Shown here: positions 1-13,600 of the stretch, piece after piece
How the letters are laid out: each line of letters opens with the position of its first letter
Position numbering within the stretch: the first letter of the stretch is position 1
Source: Cylicocyclus nassatus
Lineage: Eukaryota > Nematoda > Chromadorea > Rhabditida > Strongylidae
DNA length: 64,000 nucleotides
Direction: 5' to 3'
Assembly: GCA_958299035.1 (NCBI GenBank)
Contig: CATQJL010000316.1
Location: forward strand, 29,577,441-29,641,440
The notes under the pieces: model-generated
Seen by the model: only the letters and a program-made list of their open reading frames with translations
The model's database searches: none
Told to the model about the DNA's origin: nothing
Position numbers and translations under genes: made by a program

Positions 1-630
1 CTTAGCCTCCACTATGAGGAACAGTCGGCATGCCTCAAAAGTCTGATGACAATTATGCTGCTGTTTAAGGCGAAAAAAATTTACAGTAGTATGTCCACCG
101 AATCTGAAGTAGCCAAACAAACGCGCTTCCGTATTGCACTCAAGAAATTTGTTTTGAAGCACAAAAATATAATGAGAATTTCCACCAACTGCTGAGCATA
201 GCATATAGCTGTTGAAAAAAAAGGATGTTTGAAAAAAGAAACAACTACCACTTTGCATTTATTGGCCTCAAATCCAAGATTTCTGTGCAAATCAAGTCGA
301 TATTCGCAAGATGCGTAACTTCCATAGCCAACTTATAACTCACATCTTTTTGAGAAAGCCAATTTTTAAAGAAAAAATCAAGCGAAATTGCTTTGACTGT
401 ATTGTTTTTTCAGTATGTTCTCCGAATGTCTTTTAAGCAGTGTTATCAAAAAAATTTGTATTGCAAAGAAAAAAATCCCTAACTAATTTTCGGTTGTGTG
501 AGACTATAATTTGCTGAAGAAAAAGCTATATATTGGTAATCCCTAAAATACTCAACTACATAGACTCATTCGAGGTGAATAATGTCGGTTATAGAGAGAC
601 AATCACAGCATTATCATATTTGCTACATAA
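1..630. other. AT-rich intergenic stretch
   Basis: I see no convincing exon here. Short open frames exist but lack splice signals and coding-like composition. Confidence 0.4.
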
Positions 631-1650
631 TAGGTTGTCCCAAAAGTTTTGTCCGTTTTTTCAACCTGTCATAAAAATACGTGGAACGAAGATAGGGAAA
701 CACTCTAAGCACTACCCGACGCAACATTTCCTCCTCTTTCTAACTGTAATAATCTTGTGCAGATTACTCTTTTGCTCACTGAGATCAACGCCGAAATTTC
801 GAACCCATGGTTTTTACTATGTCCAAGTTTGACAATTTTTCACAACCTTCATTTTCAATTTTTGGAAGATCTTTGATAGCCCTCAGATAGAGTAAGCAAA
901 GGGCAATGCAATGCAATTATTTGGCATATCTAGTTGGCTTTTCTATGTTTTTAAAGATAATTTTTTCAAAAGTTTTCACTTTTGCGAAGTTCTGAAATAC
1001 AGAAACGCCTCGAACACTAAAAAATCATCGGATTTTGAAACTTCCAAAAACCGATTACGATTGTTCACTATTTTTACGAAGCAAATGAGCGTTTACCGCT
1101 TCGAAATATAAGATTTTGCATTTTGCGTGTACACGCTGAGGTGGGGTCAAATTCAAGAATTATGAAAAAATTTTTGCCAAGGACTCCGCGAATTGGAAGG
1201 AAAATACACTCACTGGAAAGGAGGAAAAAAAGCTGCATCGAATAACACCTTAGTTGTGCGCCGTTTCATGATCTCTGGCTTTTGGCATCACCAAAAGTGG
1301 AATTTGATAGCATCAGAAAAATAATTCTAAAAAATTTTCAAGGCTGGCTATAGATGCCGCAAAATTGCATTATATTGCCCTTTGTTTGCTCTATCTAATT
1401 GTTGCCAAAGCTTTTCCGAAAGTCAAAAATAAAGATTGTGAAAAATTGCCAAACTTGGGCATTGTAAAAACCATGGTTTGAGATTTCGGCGTTTATCTCA
1501 GTGAACAAAAGATTAATCGGCATGGTTGCATGACAGTTAGAAAGAGAAGGAAAAGATGCGTCGGATAGTGCTTAGAGCGTTTCCCTATCTTCGTTCCACG
1601 CGTTTTTATGATAGGTTAAAAAAACGGACAAAACTTTCGGGACAACCTAA
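631..1650. mobile_element. Mariner-like non-autonomous element with long TIRs, copy 1
   Basis: The element starts TAGGTTGTCCCAAAAG and ends CTTTCGGGACAACCTAA. It is flanked by TA, as expected for Tc1/mariner insertions. The two ends are inverted repeats of each other for roughly 300 bp, far longer than normal mariner TIRs. A second copy lies at 32916-33936 and is very similar along its whole length. No transposase frame is visible; the short open frames inside are the same in both copies but have no recognisable domain. It is probably a long-TIR MITE mobilised in trans. Confidence 0.8.
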
Positions 1651-4600
1651 TATAATCTTTTCAAAACTTTGAAAATAAAATTATGATACAGTTAATTTCA
1701 AAAAAAATTCCTGAAATTTGGGTTTTATTCCCCAAGTGAGGAACAAAAAAAAATTCTTTTTTTTGACTATTTAACCTTCAGGAAGTAATTTTTTCAACGT
1801 TTTGTAAGTGTTAATTCATCCATGTGGCTTGCTCCTACTAGATCTACTCGGAAAACCTTCTAAACCTTCTTTCAGTAAATACTCTTCGATACGTATACCG
1901 TAGACAGACTGTTGCAGATTTTTTTTTGAAATTTTTACGAGTAATGAAAAAAAAACCAAAATATCTTTCATTAAAAATTCAAAATATATTTCAAGAATGT
2001 TATTTGGTAGAGCCAAGCATCTGAAATACGCATGTAAACAACTCTGTTCGCATAATTCAGCTCAGGACTACCACTTTCACTCAGTTTTTGAAACTTCAAG
2101 AAACTCAAATTCCGCGCGGCTAACAAAATTTCAGCGAATCACCGATTCTGGTACTTTCTTCACAAAGTTTTCATAATGCAGTGCCAATGTCTAACAAAAC
2201 ATTTTCCACCTCAATCACCTTACAAAAAGAAAGGAAAGGAGCATCAAAATTTTGCTTTAGCACGCATATTGCGTACTATCTCCAAAAGAAAAAAAAAACA
2301 AGCTCACTTATGCAAATCTTGTTAGTCTCAAATTAATCTACCACTTCAGAAAATCTCCTCATTATTTCATACAGATTTTCAAAAACATGTGCTTTTCTCT
2401 TAATCTAGATTTAGAGAAAAATTTGATTTGATTATCATACTTGTATTAAACATGAAGTAGAGATTCAGAGAAAATTCTCGCTGACAATGAGATAGATTTT
2501 TCTGCTCAAGTTGAAAACTCTTCAGAGCTTCTGGAAACAATTGAACCTCTCATCCATAATTTCCAATGGTCCTATTGCTAGGAATTTCTTCTCATTAATG
2601 AACAGAATCTTGTCCGTATCAGAGCTTGCTTATGTCAAATGAATTTTTTGCTATAAGAAAAACACCACTTGAACTAAATCAAACCGCTTTCCACATTTGA
2701 GATACTCTAACAAAATTCGTCTTGGTATCAATTTTAAACTTTTCAAACGTATTTGAAATTTCTTCTGAAAAAAAAAACCGTCAGCATATTACAGAATTTT
2801 ACCTCAGAAGCCCAAAATAAAAAAAAATCAACAGAAGCGCTTATTCGGCCTTCATAATGATTACGCTCCACTTTCGAAATGAAATAGCAAGCTTTCTCTC
2901 AGCTCTCAGTTCAATAGACCTATGAAAACTCTCAAGTTGTATTTCAAAAAAAAAAGAAGATTTTCTTCTTTTTCCATATTTTTCTTCAAAAAATTTTACC
3001 AACTACAGAAACGATCTTTATTGAAAAAAAAACCTCGCTGGCTATGTATCAAATATCACATGCAGTTTGTGAAAGTGCGAATCTTGAATCTTAACTTGAA
3101 ATCAAAATTTTTTCTAGGGGCTACAAGTCAAATTTTTCATAACATACAAGGTCTATTCATGCGTCAAAGCATCCTCGAATTCGGTTTGCTTGCCAGCGCT
3201 TTTATAATTCTGAAAAATACATTTTTGTGAGATGAAAGGCTTTCTTTTTTCAAATGGATAATACACTGAATTCAGTTTTTTACATTTCCCAAACATCGCG
3301 AAAAACTTTTTTTAAGGATGATTTGACAATTGAAACCCTTGTCAAATATCTGTTCTCTCTGAAAAAAAATCACAGTTGATTTCAGTTGATACAAAAGCAA
3401 AATTTTTTCCTATTCGAATGAAAAAAGAACTAACAGTTCTGTAGATTCAAAGCTTCCATAACGCAATCAGTCTCATGATCGAGCTAAATGAATGAGAAGA
3501 ACCAATTTTGAATGCAAAATCACATATTTTTATTGCAATTCAAAGCTTAAATGATTTAATGAAAAAGCCTTGCTAGAAAAAAAAACGACATGTATCAGAG
3601 TAACTTGTTTCCAAAGCTTTCACCCTCAAATTTTCAATCAAACTCTGTTCCACATACCGAACAATGCTACCTTTCTATACGATATGATAGATTCGCAATA
3701 TTTCTTTACAGATTAAAAGACTACTTGAGCTTTTCGCTAAACTAGAGCCAGCACAAAAAAAAATAAAAAAGCTAATGAAACTTTCGCATCCGCTGAATTC
3801 ACCGACAGAAATAAAAGCTCGGCCAAGCTTACCTTCTAGACGTCTAAATTCTACAGGAAGCTTACAAGTTTCTGTGAGAACAGATCAACAAAAGTGCACA
3901 ACCTAAAATATCTAAAATTCTAAATTCTTCTCACGCACTGACGCAATGGAAAAAAGAGATATTCAGATGTGAATATTCTTCTTTTTCGAGATTTTCAAAT
4001 TTTCTCAATTTAAGAGTTGAGATAAATTTTCCTCAATGTGATTGAAGTTTGTTCTCAATAACTTTTTACTTACATCATGAGATACACGTTCAGATATTAG
4101 ATGAGACCTCTCCATGTTCTCTGAGGTTTTACCAAAATATGCGCAAAAGTATTCAGATTCAAAAACAGTGGACACACACTATTGGTAAGATCATTGGAAT
4201 ATAGCAGTTTCTCCAGTTTTGTGCAATTGCACAAACCAAGTCTGCATTACGTTGTTAAACGTAGCAATTCAGAACTACAATTATAAATATTTTCAGAGGA
4301 TATTACTTGTAGCTGAATGGAGATTGTTTTCAGAGGACAATTCTCTCTTCTAAGCGAAACTCTTTACAAAAGAAAAACTTGCTGTTTGTCAAAAAAATCC
4401 TCAGTGCTTCTAAACATATTGAGATATCCAGATTGATGTTCAGATCGGAAGCAATGATCGCATTTTTTTAAAGATGATCAGCAGAAGCTGGCAATAAGCA
4501 GTGAAGGCATAGTTTTTTGTCGCACCGAAATTCATTCTTGGCAATGAAAAACATGTTTCGTACGTTTCATGTCACCCAGTCCTGTTTTTTCTAGAAAACG

Positions 4601-5700
4601 ATGGTAATGATTCCTTTACAGATTTCAGCAGAATTCAGGAACAATATTCCATAGAGTTTTCTATACTGGATCTGGACTTGAAGAAACATAGATAGCTTTA
4701 ATAAATTACAAATTAGTCGTGAATTACCACACATGATGTTAGGATCATTTCCGCTAAATTTTACTTATGACTCAAAAGTTACATATCGTAGTTTCTGCAG
4801 TGGAAACGTTCTATTCTTATAAATTACTATACCAAACTGTACTGCTAATTCATTTTGTATAATTTGGTTTGCATTTTCATATTGTCTATGTCAAAAATGG
4901 GCTAATGCTTCCAAAAATGCACTATTTCAAAATTATCAAAAAATTTAAAAAAAAGGAAACATCAGAACATGAACGACATTAGTTTGTTTTGTTCACGAAT
5001 GTAGTCTTGAATTTGGTCGCAAGACTGCAAGACAATTTCAAATGCAACTAGTTTGGAAAAATCCGACTATCAGACTTTTATTTTTTTCCTGCTGTCGGGA
5101 TATTTCTCAACGTGAGTTTGTTTACACATATTTTGCCGCACCGCTGCGTTCATCTATAAGCATGAATTTCTTTGAACCGGCAGTTCAAAGAATGGAAAAA
5201 AAAATTTTGTACTAGGCAGCGAAAAAAAAATTTCCCATTTTTCTAACACTCAAAATTTGCCACTACGTTGAATTAAACGCAGTTTGTTGTGCTCAATTCA
5301 GCGTCTGAATCTTCCTCCGCTTCGTAAACATTCGCATTATTTATATATCGTATAACTATATGTCACTCGGTTCAAATTACCTAGTTGTCCTATTATCACA
5401 CATCTCAAAATTCCACATGTCGCTTAACTATTTTATGTAAAATATAATTTCAGAATTACCAATGTCATCCAATATCGCCCAATACTTTGTTATCTATGTT
5501 ATTTCTGCTCATCACGCTATTTTTTAAATGTTTAACAGCAGTGCCCCTCCAACCCATAACTTCCTCGTATCAAAATTTAAATAGCGGTCACAATATACTA
5601 ATATAAATCTCTACGCCAACTATTCCCATTTGTCAATTTCCGGGATATGTTCACTTCCTACAACTACATGTTACTGCCTCTTCCAAGCAGTCCCCTACGT
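1651..5700. other. AT-rich intergenic sequence, no gene recognised
   Basis: This is about 4 kb with many A and T runs. A 102-codon open frame at 2922-3230 is low-complexity (K/F-rich) and has no splice or domain support, so I do not call it. I see no RNA gene or repeat of note. Confidence 0.4.
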
Positions 5701-5739
5701 CACATCGTTCATTCCGTATAGCTCTCCGCTTGAGGACAA

Positions 5740-6200
5740 GCTCACTCTGTAACCCTAGGATGAGGTGAAGGCCGCTGTTTGGTTATCAATCCGCCTAAAC
5801 CAACTCCTCCACTCAATCAGTCTAAAGATTATGGTACCCAAATCGAAGTTCTCTATGGTCTCGCCGTAACACGTGTACTCCTTACACACGTAACTCGGAA
5901 GACGATCAACAACAGCCGAACAAGCTCGAGGACGAGCTTTCTGAAGGAATGGAGATGTCGGGACGCAGCTAAGCTCCGCCTGCTGCTCTCCCGTGAGCTG
6001 GCCGAGGAGGTCAGATAGGAGACAGTGACCCCCTACGACCGCGCCCCGTAAGGCTGCTTTGTCAGCCTTTCCCCTTCCCCGCTATTGTAATATATGTAGA
6101 TAATAAATATATATAATACCTATCCTGTACCGCTACACATCAAGCTAGGGCCCGTACACCCCTAGACATGACAGGATATGGTATCCGGCATCAGCGGGTC
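5740..6200 (+). other. GC-richer island, possible retroelement relic
   Basis: This segment is clearly richer in G+C than its surroundings. It holds a 79-codon frame (5779-6018) followed by a pyrimidine-rich stretch and an AATAAA at about 6101. It could be the 3' end of a degraded retroelement or of an old gene. No motif identifies it. Confidence 0.2.
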
Positions 6201-6356
6201 GATTACCCCCTTAACCGAGTTTGAACAAAATCCATGACTTCAAAAATTTGCGGATCGGATACTGACATAACGCCAAAGTTTATGTGGTCTTGCGGTTGAA
6301 CGATTCTGGAATGCAAAATGAAGGTAAGAGAAAAAAAGGCCGAATGTACTACAAAT

Positions 6357-6855
6357 ATTAGTTTGTTATATAAAGTTTGTTACACTTTCTTCGTCTTCCT
6401 CTGAAAAAGTCTAGAAAACTCGGCAAGATTTCATATTTGGCATAGAAGAGATGAAGAGCGATCCGCTGGCACCATTTGTGCTCTCACCACATGACTTACA
6501 GTAAATATAAAGACAACTCTATAGAGGCACTCCAATCTCCAATTTTTTCTTTATTTTCTAATAAATTTCTTATGCTTCTTTTCCAACTTTTTGAATTTTT
6601 CATGGACGTCTAGGAGCATTGGTAGTAACCACTGTGCAATTTGGAAGTTAAAGCCTTCAATATTCAAAAGTGGAAATTTGCCAAAAATAATTCGAAAAAA
6701 TTTCAAAAGATTCGAAAATTTGATCTCTTATGCGTGAACTGTGTATATCAAAAATCTGCAACACTACACATAGTTTGAAGATAAGAAAAAATCATTTGAC
6801 AAAATTATGAGGATTTTTTCAGTTGACTGTAACAAAACTTATGCAACAACCTAAT
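6357..6855. mobile_element. Short mariner-like MITE
   Basis: The left end TATTAGTTTGTTATATAAAG and the reverse complement of the right end TATTAGGTTGTTGCATAAG match imperfectly, then both continue with TTTGTTACA. TA borders and the TTAGGTTGT-type tip place it with the other mariner-like ends in this window. No coding sequence is seen. Confidence 0.55.
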
Positions 6856-9500
6856 ACTTACAGTAGTTTGAGAAAGTATATCATGTGCTCGCATGTGAGT
6901 GCACGAATCCTACAGAAGTATGCATGCCCATGAACAAGTAACCAGCAATTTAGTCGTCCCTGTATCTTCGCTGCCACGATGAAATTGCATGATGTATGAC
7001 CGCTCGTTTAGGCTTTACCGTAGGAGTGGTAAGCCAACATATTTTATGGTGCATCGCAAAATCAAGGCGATACCAGTGCTTTCTTCTCAGCAACGCAAAG
7101 GCCAGCCAGATTTGAGGGACCAAGTTTCATGAAACATACTTTGCTCCTAGAAGCCGCAAAAGGTTAGCCCAGCCTATTCTCGGGAAACTTCCGAACAAGT
7201 GCTGATCTTAGCAGTACAAAGATAGCCTAGTCTAGTTTTGGGACTAAATTTTTTGAGAATTGTTTTGCTCCCAGCGCAGACGTTACCAATTTAGCTCGAT
7301 CTCAAGCTCCCCAAAACCAGTACTTTGCTTACAAAGCAACACAGTACTTATCACATTGCTTGTACGAAATTTACAGTTTTGATACTCACATAGCAACAAA
7401 TCTCTTGAGCGCTGGTACGAAAACGTTTTCTGCCTTTATATGGAAGGCAATTCCATTGCAGGCAACTGACTTGCAAGCCTGCTGAAGGAGTTTGAGTACA
7501 CAAATGATTTTATGCCTAAACTAGAGTGCGACGGAGCTTTACAAATGCTTTAATAATCTTCATAATCTCACTTTATGTCTCTCACAAATCTGAAAGATGG
7601 AATAAATTTGCTACAATCAAAAAATAAAGGCAGCGTAGCCCTAAAATTCCTCCTCCCATGTTTTTGTCATCCTGGCGCTTTTTTGTGACCCTGGTCACAA
7701 TTATGAAATTCAAATTCTCCAAAACCCCCGAAAACCCCCGATTCCCGAGGACCTTTCTTCAGGGGGCGGGTTCCGAATTGCTAGCCGTCGGCATGCCAGC
7801 GAGGAGCAGCTGCAACTGCATGAACCTGCGGTTGTAATTGTTGCAACTGCAGCGTACGCTTTCAGCTCCCGCTGTCGTGGATTCGTCCGAAGGAGGCGGG
7901 CCGCACAAAAGGGCGGAGCGCAAAAAAAATCAAGGGTGCTTTTACGCCTTAGAAGCAACATTGGGAGACCGGACCAGCAGTTGGTCTTCTTCTGGGCCCT
8001 ACATATACACCGTAGAGAAAACTGAGTAGCATAGATTCTGGGTGGACGCGCCTTTGATGACCTTCAGGTGTGCCACACTCCATGCGTAACCCTGGATTTA
8101 GATTCGTCCATAAAGGTAGATTTTAGTGGCGGACTGAAGGGGGTAGCCCCCACTTCCGAGGTCGCTAAATTTTTGAGAATTACTTACATGGGTTATAGAA
8201 ATGTACAAGTGACTTGTTTGTACTTCCGAATGATTAGAATAAGATAAATTTTTGTTTTCTTGAAAATTCAAAGTAGACTTGTAAAGAATCTTTCCGGGGA
8301 GTGGCGATTTGGGGTTAGGGGTCTTCAAAAATAAGAAGCGTCTCAAAAAAAAACTTTGGAGCACATGGCTGACGTCACGCACCTTCACTAAAAATTTTTG
8401 TCCCACCCCCCCCCCAAACGGAAATCCTCGTGTTACCACCACTGCTAGATTTCTAAGCGGAACAAATGTATCCACAAGCGCACTTACAAACTTTGTATAT
8501 CTATAGATCTTAATGGTCGATCGAAGAGATATGAACCTAATAAACACACTTTGTAATAGTTTTATTAGATTAGACGAATATTAGAATGTGCGCTCCTAAT
8601 TACCATTAATCGAATATCAACATATTGGAAATGCAGTTTTTTTAACAATGACCTCGAATATTCGAATAGTAATTTCTCATCTTGTCGGCTGAACGAACGT
8701 CGATTAACTGTCTCTTTTTATTTATTCGACTATTCGATCATCAATTCAATGCACTCTCTCAAGTATTCAACTATTCTAATACTCGAAAAATCTTGGAAAA
8801 AACAAAAAAACATGTGGTTGCTATACTCGGTTTTGATTGTAATGGCGTGTGCCCAAGGTTCAAGCAAAAGGGAACTTGGAAGTAAAAAAAAGCACTCTGC
8901 ACAGAACTTCCGAAATTTTATCGTACAACTACAGCACATGCATAAGAGATTATATAAACCATAACGGCTTTAAAACACTTAGAATAATAAGTTTTCGGGA
9001 TTTTTGACTCTAGATCGAGCTATGCTATACTACACCGGCAAAAATTCAAATGTGATCTACGACTGCTACATATAACGCTAGAGAAGAAGACAGGGACTAC
9101 AATGAAGCCTCACTAGTACAATTGCAATAGATAGATACTCACGATAAAAATAGTTAACTCAATCCTAGCCAAGTGACTACCGCTCAGAAAGAGAATACAT
9201 ACAATATCAACGCCAGCCTGGAAGAGGATGATGTTATATGTAACACCGAATGACCTATTGCAAAAGATTAGAACTATAGACTTTGGTTTGAATAAAACCT
9301 TGATCAAGCCTTGAGAAAAAAAGAGAACCGAACGGCTAAGAAGCGATATAAAAAAACTAAACTGCCAAAAAACAGTTCCGCTGTGACTATGCAAATTGCG
9401 CTACAGGGCATTAGTTTCACTAAGCAAATTAAAACCAACTTTGTGATAAAACACGCGATTAGTAAGGGTGTAACACCTGAACCGAAATAAACATGACACA
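6856..9500. other. Intergenic sequence downstream of ubr-1
   Basis: I found no supported gene. Several frames of 60-150 codons on both strands (for example 8098-8547 minus) have no domain, start context or exon structure. A C-rich run lies at about 8401-8413. Confidence 0.35.
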
Positions 9501-9522
9501 CATACTAAATGCAAATAGATTC

Positions 9523-10632
9523 TTAGCGGAAAAGGTGAGCGTCCTTGAGTATTTGCTGAAGTCCAGCCATTGTTGACCATGTGGCACCAGTGCGTTCAAA
9601 TTCTTGCTCGGCCCAATCACTTCGAAGACAATCAACGCGGCGAGCCGATAAGAACAATGGTTTACCTAAAATCATCTCTTATCTTTGTGTGGTCTCGAAT
9701 TTTCCCCCACTGCTCAAACTCTGACCTCTTCTAAGATTTCGGTCTTCTTCACCATGTGCATCCAGGTATACAGAGCCCCATACGGCTGCCAAACCTTCTC
9801 GAACAATCACAATCAGTGACGAGTTCAATGCAATGAAACAACAAGCGTCGCCGCCACATTCCAGCGAATGCTAAAGTGCAAAGAATATAAAGATTTTAAT
9901 TCCATTCCAAGATTTTTTAATTTAAACGAATTCCAATCACTGGTCGTCGAAAAAACTTTTCAAAAAATAAGGCACCAAAAAATTTGCCCAGCCCTTTCTG
10001 AATCAGATACAAATTCTCAACACATAATAGATGTTGCTCTAGGATTAACAGATAAATCAAAGAAATCCACTTTTACTTCCCAGACTTCCTCTCTCCCCCC
10101 CCCCGCTTCCTCTTCCACACCCTGTGTACCTCGTTCTTCCCATCTCACATCAATTTTGAAAAATCCAGAACCAACATTTCTGATGGGAATGGTTCCATAT
10201 AAAAAGAAAAAGAATTTCAGATCATTTTTAGCAAATCACTGACCACTCAATGATTCGAGATACGACCGGTATGACAGCGTAAAATTTGCGGGGAAACCTT
10301 TCACTTACCCTCTCCACCTCATTTGTAGGCAGTGATCGTTCGTGTCCAACATCCGAGATGCTACAACAAGTATCCAGGCACACCAAAGTGGAGCATAGTA
10401 GACACACAAAAGGAAACAAAGGCGCCTGAAAGTCCCAGAAACTATTAATATTTCTGAAACTCCTAGAGAAAAGTGTTACTCATGCAGTTTTATACAGCTT
10501 CAGTTATACGACACCAACCTTGTTGCAATTTATGCATTGTCGCTGGAAGTATCTGGAGAAAAGCACATCATATTCCTCTGGTAGATCCAGAAGCAAAAAT
10601 GGCCGCCACATCAACGGTTCCATGCTAAAGGC
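9523..10632 (-). CDS. ubr-1: ubr-1 C-terminal exons (cysteine-rich UBR C-domain)
   Basis: Exons 10632-10519, 10425-10318, 9870-9726 and 9665-9523 join in phase. They give [43 protein letters not shown] and [20 protein letters not shown]. These match the conserved end of UBR1/UBR2 proteins. The exon at 10425 uses a GTGGAG donor at 10317, the only donor that keeps the frame; the stronger-looking GTAAGT 5 nt downstream does not. The stop TAA is at 9525-9523. I see no clean AATAAA within the next 100 bases. Confidence 0.92.
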
Positions 10633-13600
10633 CTGAAAAAAGAAAAAAAACGTTCAAAATGATCTATTTGCATGATGATCATCAACTGCTTCTTTCCTGC
10701 ACACTTATTTGTTAGGGATGCTTCTATCACTGATGAGTTTTTTGGTGTAGAATGGCGAAGGGCGTAGAAGCGAGGGAAGGGGAGGGGGGGGGGGGGACCA
10801 CCAACATATACCCAAATGCCTTCAAAACCTTTGTAGCACTGAATCTGCATCACGGAAAGATGTATTCAACAGCCGCTTCCAAAATTAACCATTGAACTAT
10901 AAATTTTCGGACAATTTTCAGAGCGTTCTAATTACTTACAATTGGATACAAGCATTTGCATTTTTACCTCATGTAAGCGACTAGCAAGATCGATCTCTTT
11001 TCGCTCTCGAATTCTTTTCAGGGAAAAGGATTCGTACGTACGCAAACAACGCCTATACTATGATTATTCCAGACCGCAAACCGCTGGTCCAGCACGATAA
11101 ACAATAAGCGATTCCGAACCTTGCTCACACTTTAGTTTCGTTCCGACAGTAGACAGCGATCGCAGGATAGATTTCGGTTTTACCAGACGAGAAAAGTAAT
11201 TTACCCGGTTTTCCCACACGAATAAAGTAATTTACCCACTGCGTGTAACCTTTGATTCAATTGGCTTGGTGGCTGGAAGGCGGAGCTTTAAGACCGTGAG
11301 GCCGCTCGCGCCCGGACGCAATCTGCGTCTCTCCCGCGCGTGTGATCTCCGATCATTACCTAACCTTAGTCTGGTCACGAAGCTCCACCTTCCAGCCGCC
11401 AAGCCAGTTGAATCAAAGGGTACTTGTTCAGCAATATTCCCCAAGATCTCAATGATAAAAAGCAAGCGCGCTCTGAACGTTTACTCTAACCAAAAGTACA
11501 ACCTTCATGCGATTCACAAGTTAGGCAAACAAAAGGTACAAAAGGGCAAGTGGATCATTTTTTTACGCACATTGGGAGTGCGAGTACAGCTTCTAGCAAA
11601 CAAGAACAAGCGCATGATTAAGTTCGTGCAAACATCTATGTAACATAGTATTTTCACAGAACATTAAGGTAGCTCTTCTAAGCTATTCAAGTTTCGAAAA
11701 TCTTCACAGCTCTAGACTTACTTAGCTAAAACAGACGATTTCCTCACCATCATATTAAATTGGGTTTCCCAATTTCGGATTGTATGAATAAGATCCATTG
11801 CACTGAAACAATGCCGAGGACTATGGTTTAGTGTATGTGACAGATAGAGTCAGTTTCACACAATTTGGCTCCTACGGAACAAAAACACCACTTTATTGTA
11901 GAGCTTTTGTTCCACAGATAAACCATAGTTCTCAGCAGTAAAAGTTCACATGGAATTGCGTCACCACACAGGCAACGACCAACATAGTTGAATTTGCTGA
12001 ACCTGACTCATTTCAAAGGAATATGTCCGACCGTTATCGTATAACGTTCGCCTCCAGGTAAATGGAGCATAAGGTTCGGCTCCGATTGCACAAATGCACT
12101 GGCCTCTGTGTCACATGGCTCCAATGTTGACTCAATGTCGTTCCCGAGCTTCACTCGGCAAGCCTTTCCACACATCGATGGAAACATTTTGCGCTCAAGC
12201 ATTCTTGCTCGTCTTCTTCTCTGATTTTGATTCTCCTAGAGCTTCAAAAAGCAACCATCGAATATTCTTCGCGCTTACAGAAGCGAGATCGATTATCGCT
12301 ATCAGAGAGCACGGAACGGGAAGATGGCTGGCCGTCCGCCCTCACGCGAAACGACGTCTTTTCCAGCCGGTGTCGGTGTCAACAGGATCCGCTTCTGTTT
12401 GCTTTGGCGACCGATTGTGATCAACACGCATTTTTAGAACATAATACATTCATCCTCATCAGCTTCTGAACGAATGGGAGCTTTCGGAGCTTTGGAGCTC
12501 GATCATGAACCCAACCGAGGGCGTGATTCACAGCAAATTTCGAGGTAAGATCCGAATGTTGTGAGATTCCGTATTTTGAAGTCAATTTGGATATGCTTTG
12601 AAATGTGCTCACATAAATTGTGTATTCTCCAGTAATCCCAAGAAAACGACTGAGATAGCTCAGTTCAGATCACCCCAGTCATAAGAAGCAATTCCTTAAT
12701 GTTTACTAGATTAAGACAGTTCGGCAGCTGAGCCAACAAAGTTTTTTTTTTTATTTCACCTTTCTCCTATCAGAACTCCATCACACTAACAGTCAAACAT
12801 CTATCGAGTTCGACTTTCGGAATTTCGTCTGTGACAATTCCGACAATTTTCACATTTAGCATTTCAAATGGCCTACTTTCTGGACCGTCATCGATCCAAA
12901 TTCAAAACGTCAATTCGCCACCAATTCTTTCTTCTTCGTTCTTTTGAGTTATTGTGAAATCATATGCCGTTGTCTACATGATGTTTATATATTCCTTGCC
13001 ACGAGCTTCGGCTATTCCTGCGAATATAATATAGGCCGAAATCCTAGCCTTGTATCTTACAAGCTTGTTCTCACTTGATTTGGAGTATTTTCGGTACAAA
13101 AACAGAAGATAGTCGTGAAAGCCCTTTTTTTTTATACGATATGCATTCTTCTACCGCCACTTACGTTGTCCTCTTCTCTGCTTCTACTCATAAAGTGTCG
13201 AGATAAAATAAAAGTCTCGCTCTCTGAACGAGCTAATTCCTATGAAAAAACTTTTGATGAACTTGGGCAGATAGCAAAAGTTCGTTATTGATTCCCAGTA
13301 AACTCACGGCAAATCTGGGACACCCCCGTTTTTTGCAAGCTTTCGCGATGACTATGCAATGTTTGTATAAGCATTCCGCTAACATCATGTAAGCATAAAA
13401 ATATCACCTTGTAGAAATTTATAGATATGATAAGGCACATTAACCCAAAAATGGCAGTTCAGTAGTCAATTCTGAGAGGAGGGGGAAGTACGTTTGAAAA
13501 AGGGGCGTAGCTCCATTTCACAAAGTTTAGAAGTTTGAATTTTGTTTTAAAAAATCTGTTTAGAGGCTTGCAAAAGTCCATGAAGTCAAAAAATTTCCGA

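Noticed and set aside
2922..3230. 102-codon plus-strand open frame
   Set aside because: It is low-complexity K/F/I-rich translation of A/T runs, with no splice sites, domain or start context.
8098..8547. 149-codon minus-strand open frame
   Set aside because: No motif or exon context is seen, and overlapping frames on the other strand are equally open.
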